Positions 41,331 to 51,300 of a stretch of DNA of 64,000 nucleotides are shown here, one piece after another (the first letter of the stretch is position 1; each line of letters begins with the position of its first letter). The position numbers and the translations under genes were made by a program. The notes under the pieces were generated by a model, which was not told the DNA's origin, ran no database searches, and worked only from the letters and a program-made list of their open reading frames with translations. This stretch comes from Lactarius indigo. Lineage: Eukaryota > Basidiomycota > Agaricomycetes > Russulales > Russulaceae. The stretch spans positions 1,550,001-1,614,000 of the forward strand of contig JAFKAC010000011.1 of the NCBI GenBank assembly GCA_025766275.1. Reading direction: 5' to 3'.

Positions 41331-41952
41331 TGTAATGCCACTACAGGGGTGTTAGGTACGACCTGTACCAAGTCAGTCAAACGGCAGTAGCGCAAGCTCT
41401 CAGGCTTGGCTTCAGTAGAGTGATGCACAAGGATAACAAGGACGCTTAGTCACTTGGACCGTAGAGGAAAGTTGAGATGCAGAGGTCCAACAAAGAGCAG
41501 GATCGGTGAGACAGGGGAAAGCACCAAGGCATTCACGTTAGACGAGTGTAGTGATTACACAAGAAGTCTAGTCTACTGTACAAGCTAGGTAGGACATGGT
41601 TTAAGTACAAATCAGTCTGTATGGCTGTTACAAACAAATGGCGCCATCGCTTGACTAAGGAATAAAGGGGAAGACATATGAAGAACAAAGGGGTGGTCAT
41701 AGTGGGAATAAGGGCGAATCACGTGGGGTTGCGCATGAATGAGAAGAAGACGGAAACTAGCACATGTCAAGCTTTATCAAAAGAGAACATCGATAAGCAG
41801 GGTGCACAATAGGAACCGGGTAAAAGTAAAGTCCACATAACCATATAGGGCTCGTGAAGTATCAGGGGTGGGATAGTAAGAAAGGAAAGATTGAGTCCAG
41901 GGAGAGAGTTCATAACAGTATGCAGCTTGTGATGAACAGCACACAAAGGTAG
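41331..41952 (-). repeat. E 5' LTR (right boundary not resolved)
   Basis: On the reverse strand it ends GGCATTACA at 41331. A weak TATA-like GTACTTAA starts at 41608, and AGACTAGACTT begins 34 nt later at 41574. The left end of C2 starts at 41953. The E LTR 5' end may lie before this or have been cut by C2; I could not find a clear terminal TG. Confidence 0.55.
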
Positions 41953-42650
41953 TGTGGTGAACTCACTGTCACTCGACAGCGAGGGATAAGGCTGGAGACG
42001 ACGTCGGGCAAGATAGAGACGGAGAGAGCGTTGAAGAGGATGGAGAGGAGGCGTCTTGGCTCAAAGGATTTAGTGGCACACACAAGGTGGGGCACTCAAA
42101 GGAGTTTACGAGGCAAGAGAGGGAAGATGTCACAAGTGGACAGTCTGAGGGACTGTCCGATAGATTGCGCTAGCTTATATACTACAGGGGGTGGTCCGTG
42201 CGTAGGTTTAGGGCAGGCTTAGGGCCTGTCTACGAGTGCTGCGCAATACTGCGGATTGGAACATTCCAGAGACAAGTTATTAATACTGTCCAATCAGAAT
42301 AAAGGATAAGCATGGTACGACTGCGCCGCAGTCAATGACGCCATATTGCGCCATAGTGGTGTGATTCCGCAGCAGCTGCGGAACCCGTGATTAGGACACG
42401 TGTTCCTTGTGACTTGGTTGATTATCTTCGTTGATCGATAAACGATCAACCATTGATTGATACACGTGCAGGTATGCATGTGACTTGGAAAGACAGAGTA
42501 ATCACATGACACATCACGTGATCGTTGGAGAGTGAAATTCAAACTCCGATTTCGGATTTCCCCTTTTAGGAAGTTGATGACATAAGCCCGGTCCGATCTG
42601 GTCCGGTCCTAAGCGCCTTGAGTCACGACCGGGTTTATAGGTTCATGACA
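41953..42650 (-). repeat. C2 3' LTR
   Basis: 698 bp matching the C1 LTR on the reverse strand (starts TGTCATGAACC, ends TCACCACA), with many substitutions, so older than C1. It is preceded on the reverse strand by a purine-rich AAAAAGGGGATAC. Confidence 0.92.
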
Positions 42651-42661
42651 GTATCCCCTTT

Positions 42662-42935
42662 TTAACGTCGTGCTATTCCACTAGCACTAGTTGGCTTTGG
42701 TTTAGGGGCACTGGGGTTGGCCTTGTGAAATTGAGTAACAAGGTCTTGCGCATGGGTCATTTGGGAGGAGGGGAGCCAGGAGTTTTCGGAGTCAGGATAC
42801 CCCTTCCACCTGATCAGGTAGAGTATGCCCTTTTTGTTTGGCGATACCTTGGACTGTAAGACCTTTTCCACTTCATAGTGTTCGTCTTCCCCTTGGATGA
42901 TTTCAGGGGGTGGTCTGGTGAAGTTGGGGCCATGT
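42662..42935 (-). pseudogene. C2 pol, C-terminal piece (chromodomain)
   Basis: On the reverse strand this continues the pol frame broken off at 60613 by C1. It holds PNFTRPPPEIIQGEDEHYEV and then a chromodomain with YLIRWKGYPDSENSWLP, ending at TAA 42662. The duplicated CATGT (42931-42935 and 60613-60617) marks the C1 insertion. Confidence 0.9.
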
Positions 42936-43626
42936 TGTCACGAACCTATAAACCAGGTCGTGACTCAAGGCGCTTAGAGCCGGACCGGACCGGACTTATG
43001 TCATCAGCTTCCTAAAGGGGAAATCCGAAATCGGAGTTTGAATTTCGCTCTCCGACAGTCACGTGATGTGTCACGTGACTACCCTGCCTTTCCAAGTCAC
43101 ATGCATACCTGCACGTGTATCAATCAACAGTTGATCGTTTATCGATCAACGAAGATAATCAACCAAGTCACAAGGAACACGTGTCCTAATCACGGGTTCC
43201 GCAGTTGCTGCAGAATTACGCCACTATGGCGCAATATGGCGTCATTGACTGCGGCACAGTCGTGCCATGCTTATCCTTATCCTGATTGGACAGTATTAAT
43301 GACTTGTCTCTGGAATGTTTTCAATCCGCAGTATTGCGCAGCACTCGTGGACAGGCCCTAAGCCTGCCCTAAACCTACGCACAGACCACCCCCTGTAGTA
43401 TATAAGCTAGCGCAATCTATCGGACAGTCCCTCAGACTGTCCACCTGTGACATCTTCCCCCTCTTGCCTCTCAGCTCCTTCAAGTGCCCCACCTTGTGTG
43501 CGCCACTATCTTCTTTGAGCCAAGACGCCTCCTCTCTGTCCCCTTCGATGTTCTCTCTGTCTCTACCTTGCCCGCCGTCGTCTTCAATCGTCTCCCTCGC
43601 TGTCGAGTGACAGTGAGTTCACCACA
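42936..43626 (+). repeat. C1 5' LTR
   Basis: 691 bp, TGTCACG...CACCACA. TATATAAG at 43399; AGACTGTCCA begins 35 nt later (43434) and forms a hairpin with the preceding GGACAGT. It contains a 20-codon upstream ORF from ATG 43548 to TGA 43608; the split 3' LTR and C2 have ACG there, so this ATG is probably a CG-to-TG change. Confidence 0.93.
43058..43183 (+). promoter_or_regulatory. C1 U3 cluster of four CACGTG motifs
   Basis: CACGTG at 43060, 43072, 43112 and 43178. The first two lie in a perfect inverted repeat (arms AGTCACGTGA and TCACGTGACT). CACGTG is the E-box bound by fungal bHLH factors of the Cbf1/Pho4 type; whether such a factor acts here is inference. Confidence 0.5.
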
Positions 43627-43638
43627 CTTGGACAGTCT
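43627..43638 (+). promoter_or_regulatory. C1 primer-binding site (self-priming type)
   Basis: CTTGGACAGTCT follows the LTR. TGGACAGTCT is the complement of AGACTGTCCA at 43434, the predicted transcript 5' end. Confidence 0.65.
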
Positions 43639-43667
43639 CTTTAATAGACTGACTCCGGGCTATTCCA

Positions 43668-44930
43668 GTGGCTGACCACAACTACGAGTACGACTTCTCG
43701 CAGTACGGTCAGTGGGACGGAGATTCCGCCAGCTACCAGTCGGAGTTCGACAACCAAGGTAGCCCTCTCGACTTTTCCCGCACTTCCCCTGTCCCCTCCT
43801 CCTCTGCTGTCCGTCTTGACAGCCTCCACTTCACCGCCCCCTACACCCCTGCCACTTTCGGTGGTAACGAGCCCCCCGCCCCTGTTGCCCTTGTTCGGGA
43901 CGCAACCCCTGAACTAGTCTACCCCTACGCTCCGGCTGAAGAAGCCACTCCTCGTCCTTCCCCTCGCCCCCTGTCCCCCAGCGTTGCCCAGTTCTACGAA
44001 GAGGTCCTCGAGATCATCGACCTCAACGGGAACATTGTCCCCTTGACCCCTGAACCCCGCGCCGAGTCTGCGCCTCCCCTCCGTACTTCAACCCCCCGCC
44101 CCCCTGTTCCCCTTCATGGCTCTCCTTCGCCACCTCCTGTTCTTCCTTCGCTTCCTTGTCACTCTCCATCTCCTTTTCCAGTCCCCTCCCACCTTGCGAC
44201 CCCCGACTCACCAATTAACTACGAGCGAGTAGCGGAACAAGGCCCCGTCTTCCCTCCGGCCCCTCACCCCGACCAGGAGAACCTTCCCCCCCTTGGGGCC
44301 ACCGCCTATCAAGCCCCTCCTTGTCTCCTTTCTCAAGGAGAACACCCCCACCAGTACATCGCCATCATCACCCCCCAAGGAGAATCTTGGCGGCCCGCTT
44401 CCACGACCCTCCGGGAACTAATCACTAAAGTTCCCCTCGCCACCTCCCTTGTCACCTTTCCCCCCATTTTCCCTTCCGTCACCCCCTTTCGTCTTCTCCC
44501 CCCTCACGTCTACACCCTCTTCCCACGCATTGTTGACCCCGCTCAACACCCCGACTTTCCCCCCCTGTACGTCTGTTCCAAGGCCATCTACGACCTTCCC
44601 TCCCCAGACACCCCTTTTGGGACCATCCGCTACGACTTCAGGGAAGGCCTGAGACGTGTCTTCGCCCCCCTTGCTAACGTCCACCAAGCTGGGTACATCG
44701 ACTCTCTAGTGACCCTAGAGATCCAGGACTTCTTGGACGGGAGGATTGTGACCACTTACGGACACTTACGTTTTGCTTTTGACGGACAAATTTACGCTTA
44801 CCACCAGGCCTATTTCTTTGAGGACTTGGTTCGTTCTGCCCCCCACCTTCTCGCTTACTGTCTCTCGCCTCGAATTCCTGCCGACCCTTTTAGCTTTATT
44901 TCTACTTTTCCCGACGACCAACCACTTTAG
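43668..44930 (+). CDS. C1 ORF1: unknown protein, no methionine codon (420 aa)
   Basis: An open frame of 420 codons from GTG 43668 to TAG 44928. I do not recognise it. Residues 1-250 are Pro/Ser/Ala-rich and look disordered. Residues about 260-420 look folded, with a YDFREGLRRVFAPLANVHQA stretch and YAYHQAYFFEDLVRSAPHLL. After the first codon there is not one Met in the frame, so initiation must use a non-AUG codon (GTG 43668 with G at +4, or ATT 43662). Upstream in frame is TGA 43650. Codon use is strongly C-ending and differs from the downstream gag. The stop lies in the loop of a hairpin with AACCACTT/AAGTGGTT arms. No retroviral domain is visible; it could be an accessory structural protein. 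Confidence 0.6.
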   Translation: MADHNYEYDFSQYGQWDGDSASYQSEFDNQGSPLDFSRTSPVPSSSAVRLDSLHFTAPYTPATFGGNEPPAPVALVRDATPELVYPYAPAEEATPRPSPRPLSPSVAQFYEEVLEIIDLNGNIVPLTPEPRAESAPPLRTSTPRPPVPLHGSPSPPPVLPSLPCHSPSPFPVPSHLATPDSPINYERVAEQGPVFPPAPHPDQENLPPLGATAYQAPPCLLSQGEHPHQYIAIITPQGESWRPASTTLRELITKVPLATSLVTFPPIFPSVTPFRLLPPHVYTLFPRIVDPAQHPDFPPLYVCSKAIYDLPSPDTPFGTIRYDFREGLRRVFAPLANVHQAGYIDSLVTLEIQDFLDGRIVTTYGHLRFAFDGQIYAYHQAYFFEDLVRSAPHLLAYCLSPRIPADPFSFISTFPDDQPL

Positions 44931-44941
44931 ATAAGTGGTTA
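44921..44941 (+). promoter_or_regulatory. C1 hairpin at the ORF1 stop
   Basis: AACCACTT and AAGTGGTT arms with the loop TAGAT holding the ORF1 stop codon. Confidence 0.5.
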
Positions 44942-44956
44942 TATATTTGCCTTGTC

Positions 44957-45041
44957 TTGAAACGAGTGTTTTAAGTGCAACGCAAAGTAAGTAAGTGTTT
45001 ACTTATTTGGGTTTGGGACTTAAATCGAGTGATTTAAGTGC
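44957..45041 (+). promoter_or_regulatory. C1 ORF1-ORF2 spacer with two look-alike hairpins
   Basis: Two copies of a stem with the same CGAGTG loop: CTTGAAA-CGAGTG-TTTTAAG and CTTAAAT-CGAGTG-ATTTAAG. Each is followed by TGC. The GTG start of ORF2 overlaps the foot of the second stem. An AT-rich TATATATT lies just upstream (about 44939), so an internal promoter is an alternative. Confidence 0.5.
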
Positions 45042-46021
45042 CGCCTCCTACCCCATTTACCTTCAACTTATCTGAAGAACAAAGGCTCGCACGAGCCCGA
45101 GTTAACTTTGAGTCCCACAGACAGCGGCAACTTGACCGCTATTACCCTGTCACTTCCACTTACGACCTCATTGATAACCCCCGTCTTGACTGTTGGACAG
45201 AACCCCCTACCGCCTTACATACCCTTATCAACCTCTTTGACTTTGGAGAAGTCATCCCCGAAAGGGTTTACCACGAGTTTATTGACGATCTTTCTGAAGT
45301 CGTCAAGGCTGCCGACGAGCAACTCCTTTATTGGCACCTTTCAAACTCCGTCTCTGCCACCAACCATCCAACAGACCAACTCCTAGTGTGGACCAAAAGT
45401 GACTATCTTTGGTTTGTCCACATCCCCCCTCGTCGTGACCACTACGTCCGGCAACTCGAAGACGGCTTCTCTCTTCACTTTGTCGACCGACTCCGCCTCA
45501 CATACCAGGAAATACAGATTTCCTTCCAAGAAATTCGAGTGGTCATTCACCCCGACTCCGCCCCCCGTCTAGTCATCTCCGATAGTTCGGAACTCACTTA
45601 CTCCTTCGCCACTTCTGTGTGGGAAACCACCTTGTCAAACCCCGACCGGAACCTTGTCAACCCTAGCATCTGGCACTATCCCCCTTCAACCTCTGACGAC
45701 CCTGAACTAGTGTCAATTCTCAACGCCAGAGAAACTTTCCGGACTCCGCCTTTACTCCGCCGAATTACAGATCAGCTTCCCCCTAGTTCCCCTGAAACCG
45801 AAGACGAATCTTCAGACTCCGACATCTCCCTTCACAACGGAGACACTAACCAGCCGCCTAGTCCAAACGACGGTTGGGGAACAACTCTGCCCTCAGGCCC
45901 CTGTTGGTGCTCTCAAGAAGTCTGCACCTGTGGTTATCGACCCGACACCCCCCCAACACCCCCCAACGTAGTGTTGTGGTCCCCTGGAGTTAACTATCTA
46001 CCTTATAGAGAAAAGGACTAG
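45038..46021 (+). CDS. C1 ORF2: unknown protein, no methionine codon (327 aa)
   Basis: An open frame from GTG 45038 to TAG 46019, with no Met codon after the start. I do not recognise it. Residues 1-210 are mixed and look folded, with a YLWFVHIPPRRDHYVRQLED stretch. Residues 240-327 are acidic and Ser/Pro-rich, with a CWCSQEVCTC cluster near 295 that might bind metal. It follows ORF1 by 107 nt and precedes ORF3 by 27 nt in the same direction. Its stop is in the 3' arm of an ACTATCTA/TAGATAGT inverted repeat. Translation by a non-AUG start or by reinitiation is inferred from the open frame. Confidence 0.58.
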   Translation: MPPPTPFTFNLSEEQRLARARVNFESHRQRQLDRYYPVTSTYDLIDNPRLDCWTEPPTALHTLINLFDFGEVIPERVYHEFIDDLSEVVKAADEQLLYWHLSNSVSATNHPTDQLLVWTKSDYLWFVHIPPRRDHYVRQLEDGFSLHFVDRLRLTYQEIQISFQEIRVVIHPDSAPRLVISDSSELTYSFATSVWETTLSNPDRNLVNPSIWHYPPSTSDDPELVSILNARETFRTPPLLRRITDQLPPSSPETEDESSDSDISLHNGDTNQPPSPNDGWGTTLPSGPCWCSQEVCTCGYRPDTPPTPPNVVLWSPGVNYLPYREKD

Positions 46022-46026
46022 ATAGT
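45998..46026 (+). promoter_or_regulatory. C1 inverted repeat at the ORF2 stop
   Basis: ACTATCTA upstream and TAGATAGT downstream; the second arm begins with the TAG stop of ORF2. Confidence 0.45.
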
Positions 46027-46048
46027 ATAGATTGTCGAGATAAATTTT

Positions 46049-46753
46049 ATGAGTGTAAAATTTGACAAATTCCCAAGTCAAACCCTGGATCCAATTCATT
46101 GGGCAATTAACCTGGCATCCTCACACGTTACCCAAAGAAGAACTCATCGTCGCTTCCAAGTGGACGATCGACCCATAGCCTCTACCCCTAGTACCCCTGT
46201 TACCCCAAGAAGGGCCCCCAGAGCTCATCGAGCTACCAACACCCAGATTCCCCTTCCAAGTATTAACCAAGCTGGACCAAGTGAACCAGTGTACCCCAGT
46301 ATCCAAGCAACTCCAACTGCAAGACAGCATTCCACGAGCAGCGACGAAGCTCAGTATCTCGAGACCCAACCCCGAGAAATCCATTGTCACCTCCCCGAGG
46401 CTATCCTAGTAACCAAGAACCTACCAACCCGAACCCCCCGAGAACTCGACATGTTCAGAAGACACTGTTCTCTGTTGTACCAAAACCGGCACAATCTTGA
46501 AACCCTGTATTTTTCCCAGCCGCTTACATGCATAAGCGAGGTTTCGACAAGCCCCTTGTATTTCCAAGACTTCTTGTGGAGAAGTAAGACAACCCTGACC
46601 CACTTTGGTATTTGGGAAGAATACCATTGGATCCGTCGTTCACAAAGACCCCATCATCCAGATAGAGCTATCCTCCTCCCTGCATACAAGGTCTACTACC
46701 CCTGGAACCTGGACAGTTGGACTGTCACCCGCCTCACCAGAAGAGGTGAATGA
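46049..46753 (+). CDS. C1 ORF3: unknown protein (234 aa)
   Basis: Starts at ATG 46049, the first in-frame ATG of the C1 transcript apart from the LTR upstream ORF and one out-of-frame ATG. Residues 45-110 are Pro/Thr/Ser-rich. The rest looks folded, with SKTTLTHFGIWEEYHWIRRS and a basic Trp/Tyr-rich end. It overlaps gag by ATGA: the gag ATG (46750) shares bases with the ORF3 TGA (46751-46753), the classic layout for termination-reinitiation. I do not recognise the family; a Gag-like or RNA-binding role would fit but is a guess. Confidence 0.6.
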   Translation: MSVKFDKFPSQTLDPIHWAINLASSHVTQRRTHRRFQVDDRPIASTPSTPVTPRRAPRAHRATNTQIPLPSINQAGPSEPVYPSIQATPTARQHSTSSDEAQYLETQPREIHCHLPEAILVTKNLPTRTPRELDMFRRHCSLLYQNRHNLETLYFSQPLTCISEVSTSPLYFQDFLWRSKTTLTHFGIWEEYHWIRRSQRPHHPDRAILLPAYKVYYPWNLDSWTVTRLTRRGE

Positions 46754-48300
46754 ATACACAACGACCTCTCACACCAGAAGAAAAAACCCATATCCCAGTA
46801 TACTTCTTTGACCCCTATTTTTCCCTTACCGACAATCTTTACTACGCCAAGTGGAAGGAAGAGGATATATCCAGTCCTACAGGAAAACACCCGTGGACAA
46901 TAGTTGCTACCCAACATCAAATTGTTTTCCAGGACCTCAAAGAAGCCTTTCCAGATATCGAAAAAGTTGAGAACGTGAACTACAACACCCTACACGCCAT
47001 CTTCAAAGGAAAGAACGTCCGTTGGAACTTTGTAAACGAGCAGTGGATCTACCTAAACAACAAACCGGTCCACTTCAATACACCTAGTGAATCCGACGAT
47101 TTGAAAAGTGATACGGAAGAAGTATCACAAATCCTCGATACTACTACAAAGAAACTTTCTGGTCTACTCTCCCAAGTAACCTCCCGACCCTCGACGCCCC
47201 AGACTTCCCCTAGTACCTCCGGCCCAAGTCGCTTCCCTGCAACAGTTCCACCACATCCACTTCCATCACCACCCCTAACTGTTCAAGCCTCTTCCTCAGC
47301 ACCCCCCTTATCCGTTCCCCCTGTACCCACTGCAATGGCAGCCCCTGCACCTGCAAAAATCTTAGGCGCAGCGCCTGAGCCCTTTGATGGCAAGCCCAAC
47401 CATGCTGAAGCTTTTTGGAACAACCTAGCCAACTACTTCCACCTAAACCAAGATATCTTTAATACAGAAGATAAAAAGAAATCTACTGCTCTCACCTACT
47501 TCAAGGTGGGGACCTCAGCCGGAGAATGGGCTCAAGATAGACAAAAGAAAGCCTTGAACCCAACCGGAGGAGCGGCAATATCCTTTGGCACCTGGGCGCA
47601 GTTCAAAACTGACTTTGATGCACACTTCGTTCCTGGTCACACTGCCATGGAATCCACCAACAAAATGTATTCTCTGAAGATGGGGACCCGACCTTTCAAT
47701 GAATGGTTCCAAGAATGGTCAACCCATGCTACACGAAGTGGTGCAAATGAACAAACCAAGATGTATGCTTTCCGACAAGCTATTCCGACAGCTCTGAATA
47801 TGAAGCTGCTCGGCATATCCCCCATCCCTACCACCTTCGACACCCTCGTTGAAAAAGCAAGAGAATTCGATCGCGCCTATCGAATTTATGCTGGAAATGC
47901 CATTAACCAGTTTAACAAGACCCATAAACCCACCACAGGGCAAGCAGTCCTAGCAGAGGACGATGGCGTAAATGTCAACGCCTCCTCATCGCGCACCACT
48001 AAGCCAAGGGCCAAGCTTACAAAGGAAGAGCGAGAGTATCGCTTCAAGAATAAACTCTGCCTGTACTGTGGCAAGCCAGGCCACGTACTTAAAGAATGTC
48101 ACGCCAAGACGGCAGCCATGAAAGCCAAAGGAGGCCAATCCAACAACAATGCTAGGGCGCGCGGCGCCTTTGTTGATGAACCGAGTCAGGAGGAAGCACC
48201 TGCTGACCACCCAGCAAACATTGGAGCGGTATATCGAGAGATACTCCCTTTTGACCCGGACGCACGTCCGCGTTCGGTGCCTATTAATGAGGATTTTTAG
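46750..48300 (+). CDS. C1 Gag
   Basis: 516 codons from ATG 46750. An N-terminal region (1-120) is followed by a Ser/Pro-rich linker (150-205). The retrotransposon-gag capsid-like domain (about 215-380) has FDGKPNHAEAFWNNLANYF, WAQDRQKKALNP and RPFNEWFQEWSTHA. A basic stretch and a CCHC knuckle CLYCGKPGHVLKEC (about 437-450) follow, as in nucleocapsids. It ends INEDF-TAG. The heptamer GGATTTT overlaps the last two codons and allows a -1 shift into pol. There are no stops or frameshifts. Confidence 0.88.
   Translation: MNTQRPLTPEEKTHIPVYFFDPYFSLTDNLYYAKWKEEDISSPTGKHPWTIVATQHQIVFQDLKEAFPDIEKVENVNYNTLHAIFKGKNVRWNFVNEQWIYLNNKPVHFNTPSESDDLKSDTEEVSQILDTTTKKLSGLLSQVTSRPSTPQTSPSTSGPSRFPATVPPHPLPSPPLTVQASSSAPPLSVPPVPTAMAAPAPAKILGAAPEPFDGKPNHAEAFWNNLANYFHLNQDIFNTEDKKKSTALTYFKVGTSAGEWAQDRQKKALNPTGGAAISFGTWAQFKTDFDAHFVPGHTAMESTNKMYSLKMGTRPFNEWFQEWSTHATRSGANEQTKMYAFRQAIPTALNMKLLGISPIPTTFDTLVEKAREFDRAYRIYAGNAINQFNKTHKPTTGQAVLAEDDGVNVNASSSRTTKPRAKLTKEEREYRFKNKLCLYCGKPGHVLKECHAKTAAMKAKGGQSNNNARARGAFVDEPSQEEAPADHPANIGAVYREILPFDPDARPRSVPINEDF
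48291..48297 (+). promoter_or_regulatory. C1 -1 frameshift heptamer GGATTTT
   Basis: G GAT TTT in the Gag frame, immediately before TAG 48298. The pol frame is closed upstream by TAA and TGA and opens exactly here. GGAUUUU is a known slippery heptamer in some plant RNA viruses. Confidence 0.6.
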
Positions 48301-51300
48301 GCTCTTCCATTGTAGCACTGTCGATTGGAAGTATTCGTGCCAGTAGCATTGTACACGGCCTTTCCTTACTAGAGACGCTCGGAGCCGAGCATGTACCTGT
48401 AGAAACAATTCGAAATAGGAGAGCTCCTTCAATTGTTCTCAGAGTTACACTAGTAGGAAAGAAGTCTGGCAAGGAAATCAGTGCCCGTGCCCTGTTGGAC
48501 AGTGGCGTGGAGGGCATCATCGTGGATGATGGGTTTGCGCATGCAAACAACCTAACAATGAGGACACTAATTAAACCCTTACCAGTTAGAAACGTGGATG
48601 GGTCTCCCAACAAGACAGGATCTGTTAGGTATACCACGATCCAAAGACTACGGATCAGGACTTCTGATGACAACTACCACGATGAAACTGTGGAACTCTA
48701 TGCAACTACTCTAGGGGAGCACGATATAATCTTAGGAACAGATTGGCTCCAAGCGCATAATCCTGAAATCGATTGGCATCAACCAAAAATAGCCTTCACC
48801 CGATGCCCAAAAACCTGTACCCTGTCCTCCTCAGCGGTTGTCATCTCTTCGAAAACACCACAAACGCGACATACAACTATTAACATCCTTGAACTTGACC
48901 CTGACCAAGAAACCTGCCTCCCTGTGAACGACGAAATTGAACCTCTGGAACCTACCTTCATCCAAGATGCCTGCGAACCCTGGCTGTGGATTCACAGCTT
49001 TAACAAGTATGACCACCTTGCCATCCAATCCAAAGTAACTACAAGCACCAAGATAGCAGCACGAACTGCACCCAAGCCTTCCACCGACCACATTCCGAGC
49101 CACTTCCAACGATATACTAAAGTATTCAGCGAAATCGCGTCCCACCGATTACCCCAACATCAGCCCTGGGATCACGCAATTGATCTCAAACCAGGAGCCA
49201 CTATGAAGAATTGTGGCATTTATCGACTTACACCAAAGGAATCCGATGCCCTCAAAGAGTATATTTCTGAACACCTAAAGAAAGGTTACATTTGACCATC
49301 TAAGTCACCCATGGCCTCCCCCTTCTTCTTTGTTGACAAGAAGGATGGCAAACTCCGACCTGTACAAGACTACCGTGCCCTCAATGATATAACCATTAAA
49401 AACGCAGCACCCCTCCCCCTCATCCCTGAACTCATTGACAAACTTCATGGTGCTCGTTACTTTACTAAGCTAGATATTTGTTGGGGTTACAACAATATCT
49501 GCATCCGCGAAGGTGATGAGTACAAGGCGGCCTTCAAGACATCCTTAGGACTCTTTGAACCCACAGTAATGACCTTCGGTCTTTGCAATGCCCCTGCCAC
49601 CTTCCAGACATTCATGAACCAAATCTTTGAGTCCTTGATCGATGGTGGACATGTAGTGGTCTACCTCGACGACATCTTGATCTTCACAGAAGATATCTCC
49701 TCACTCACAGCGTTGACGCACGATGTGCTTCAACGACTGGAACGCCACGACCTCTACCTAAAACCTGAAAAATGTACCTTCGCACAAACCTCCGTTGAGT
49801 ACCTCGGAATTGTCATTTCCGATGGCCAAGTTTCTATGGACCCTGCAAAGGTTGCGGGCATTACTCAATGGCCCACCCCACGCACTGTCAAACAAGTCCA
49901 AGTCTTCCTAGGCTTTTGCAATTTCTATCGACGCTTCATTAAGGACTACTCCACTATCGCCCGCCCCTTGTTTGACCTAACCAAGAAAGATGTCCCCTTT
50001 TCTTGGGGTACCGCGGCGGACAGCGCGTTCCGCACCCTGATCAGATGTTTCACCGAAGCTCCTGTCCTTGCCCTGCCTGACCATTCCAAACCTTTCCGCC
50101 TCATCACTGACGCTAGCGACTTTGCTACCGGTGCCATTCTTGAACAACCTGATGCCTTGCAACGTTGGCACCCCGTCGCCTTCCTTTCCAAATCCCTCCT
50201 TCCTGCCAAACGCCACTATGAGATTTGCGACAAGGAGCTCCTCGCCATCATCCATGCCCTACACGCTTTCCGCCACTACCTGGAAGGACGCGATGACGTT
50301 ACTGAAATATGGTCTGACCATGGCAACCTTGTCTATTTTACCACGAAGCAGAGGCTTTCCCGACGACAGGCCCGTTGGGCCCTTTTCCTCTCTCGCTTCC
50401 AGTTCATCATCATCCACAAACCTGGGACACAGAACAAATCTGATGCACTGTCTCGGCGTCCAGATCATAAAAAGGGGATAGCGGATGAAGATGAAAAGCG
50501 AGTGCTCCTAGACACCAAATATTTTTCCATCAACGCAGTACAACGAACTGCAGTAACCATTCAAGGAGATACCACCCTCCGCCAATGCATCAAAAACACC
50601 CAGACCTACGACAAGGAAGTCAGCATGGCCCTAGAATCCCTTCTAAAAAATGGTCCTCGATCCGTAGCTAGAGGACTAGAAGAGTGGAACTTAGAAGATG
50701 GCATTATCTTGTTCAAAGGACAAGTCTACGTCCCAAAAGACGACAACCTATGAAGGGACATTGTTAAGACATACCACGACCACATCGCCACAGGACACCC
50801 TGGACGATGGAAGACCTACGAGTTAATATCCCGAGACTTCTGGTGGCCAGGCATATCAACCTTTGTCAAAACCTATGTTGATGGTTGCGCCATATGCCAA
50901 ACCACTAAAATCAAACCACGTACCCAAGTACCCCTACAACCAAATGCAATACCTGAAGAAATATGGGGGACCATCACAATGGACTTTATCACCGACCTTC
51001 CCCTATCCCACAACTACGATTCACTATTTGTAGTGGTCGATCGACTCAGCAAAGCTATAGTCATTTCCCCTTGCAACAAAACCATCACCGCAGATGAAAC
51101 AGCTCAACTCTACCTTGAAAACGTCTGGAGACGTACTGGCCTACCCCGACAAGTCATTTCTGACAGAGGCCCCCAATTTGCATCAAAAGTCATGCAGGAA
51201 ATTTGGAACAAACTTGGAGTCAAATCCACGCTATCTACAGCTTTCCATCCACAAACCGATGGAGAAACTGAACGCGTCAACCAAGAACTTGAACAATACC

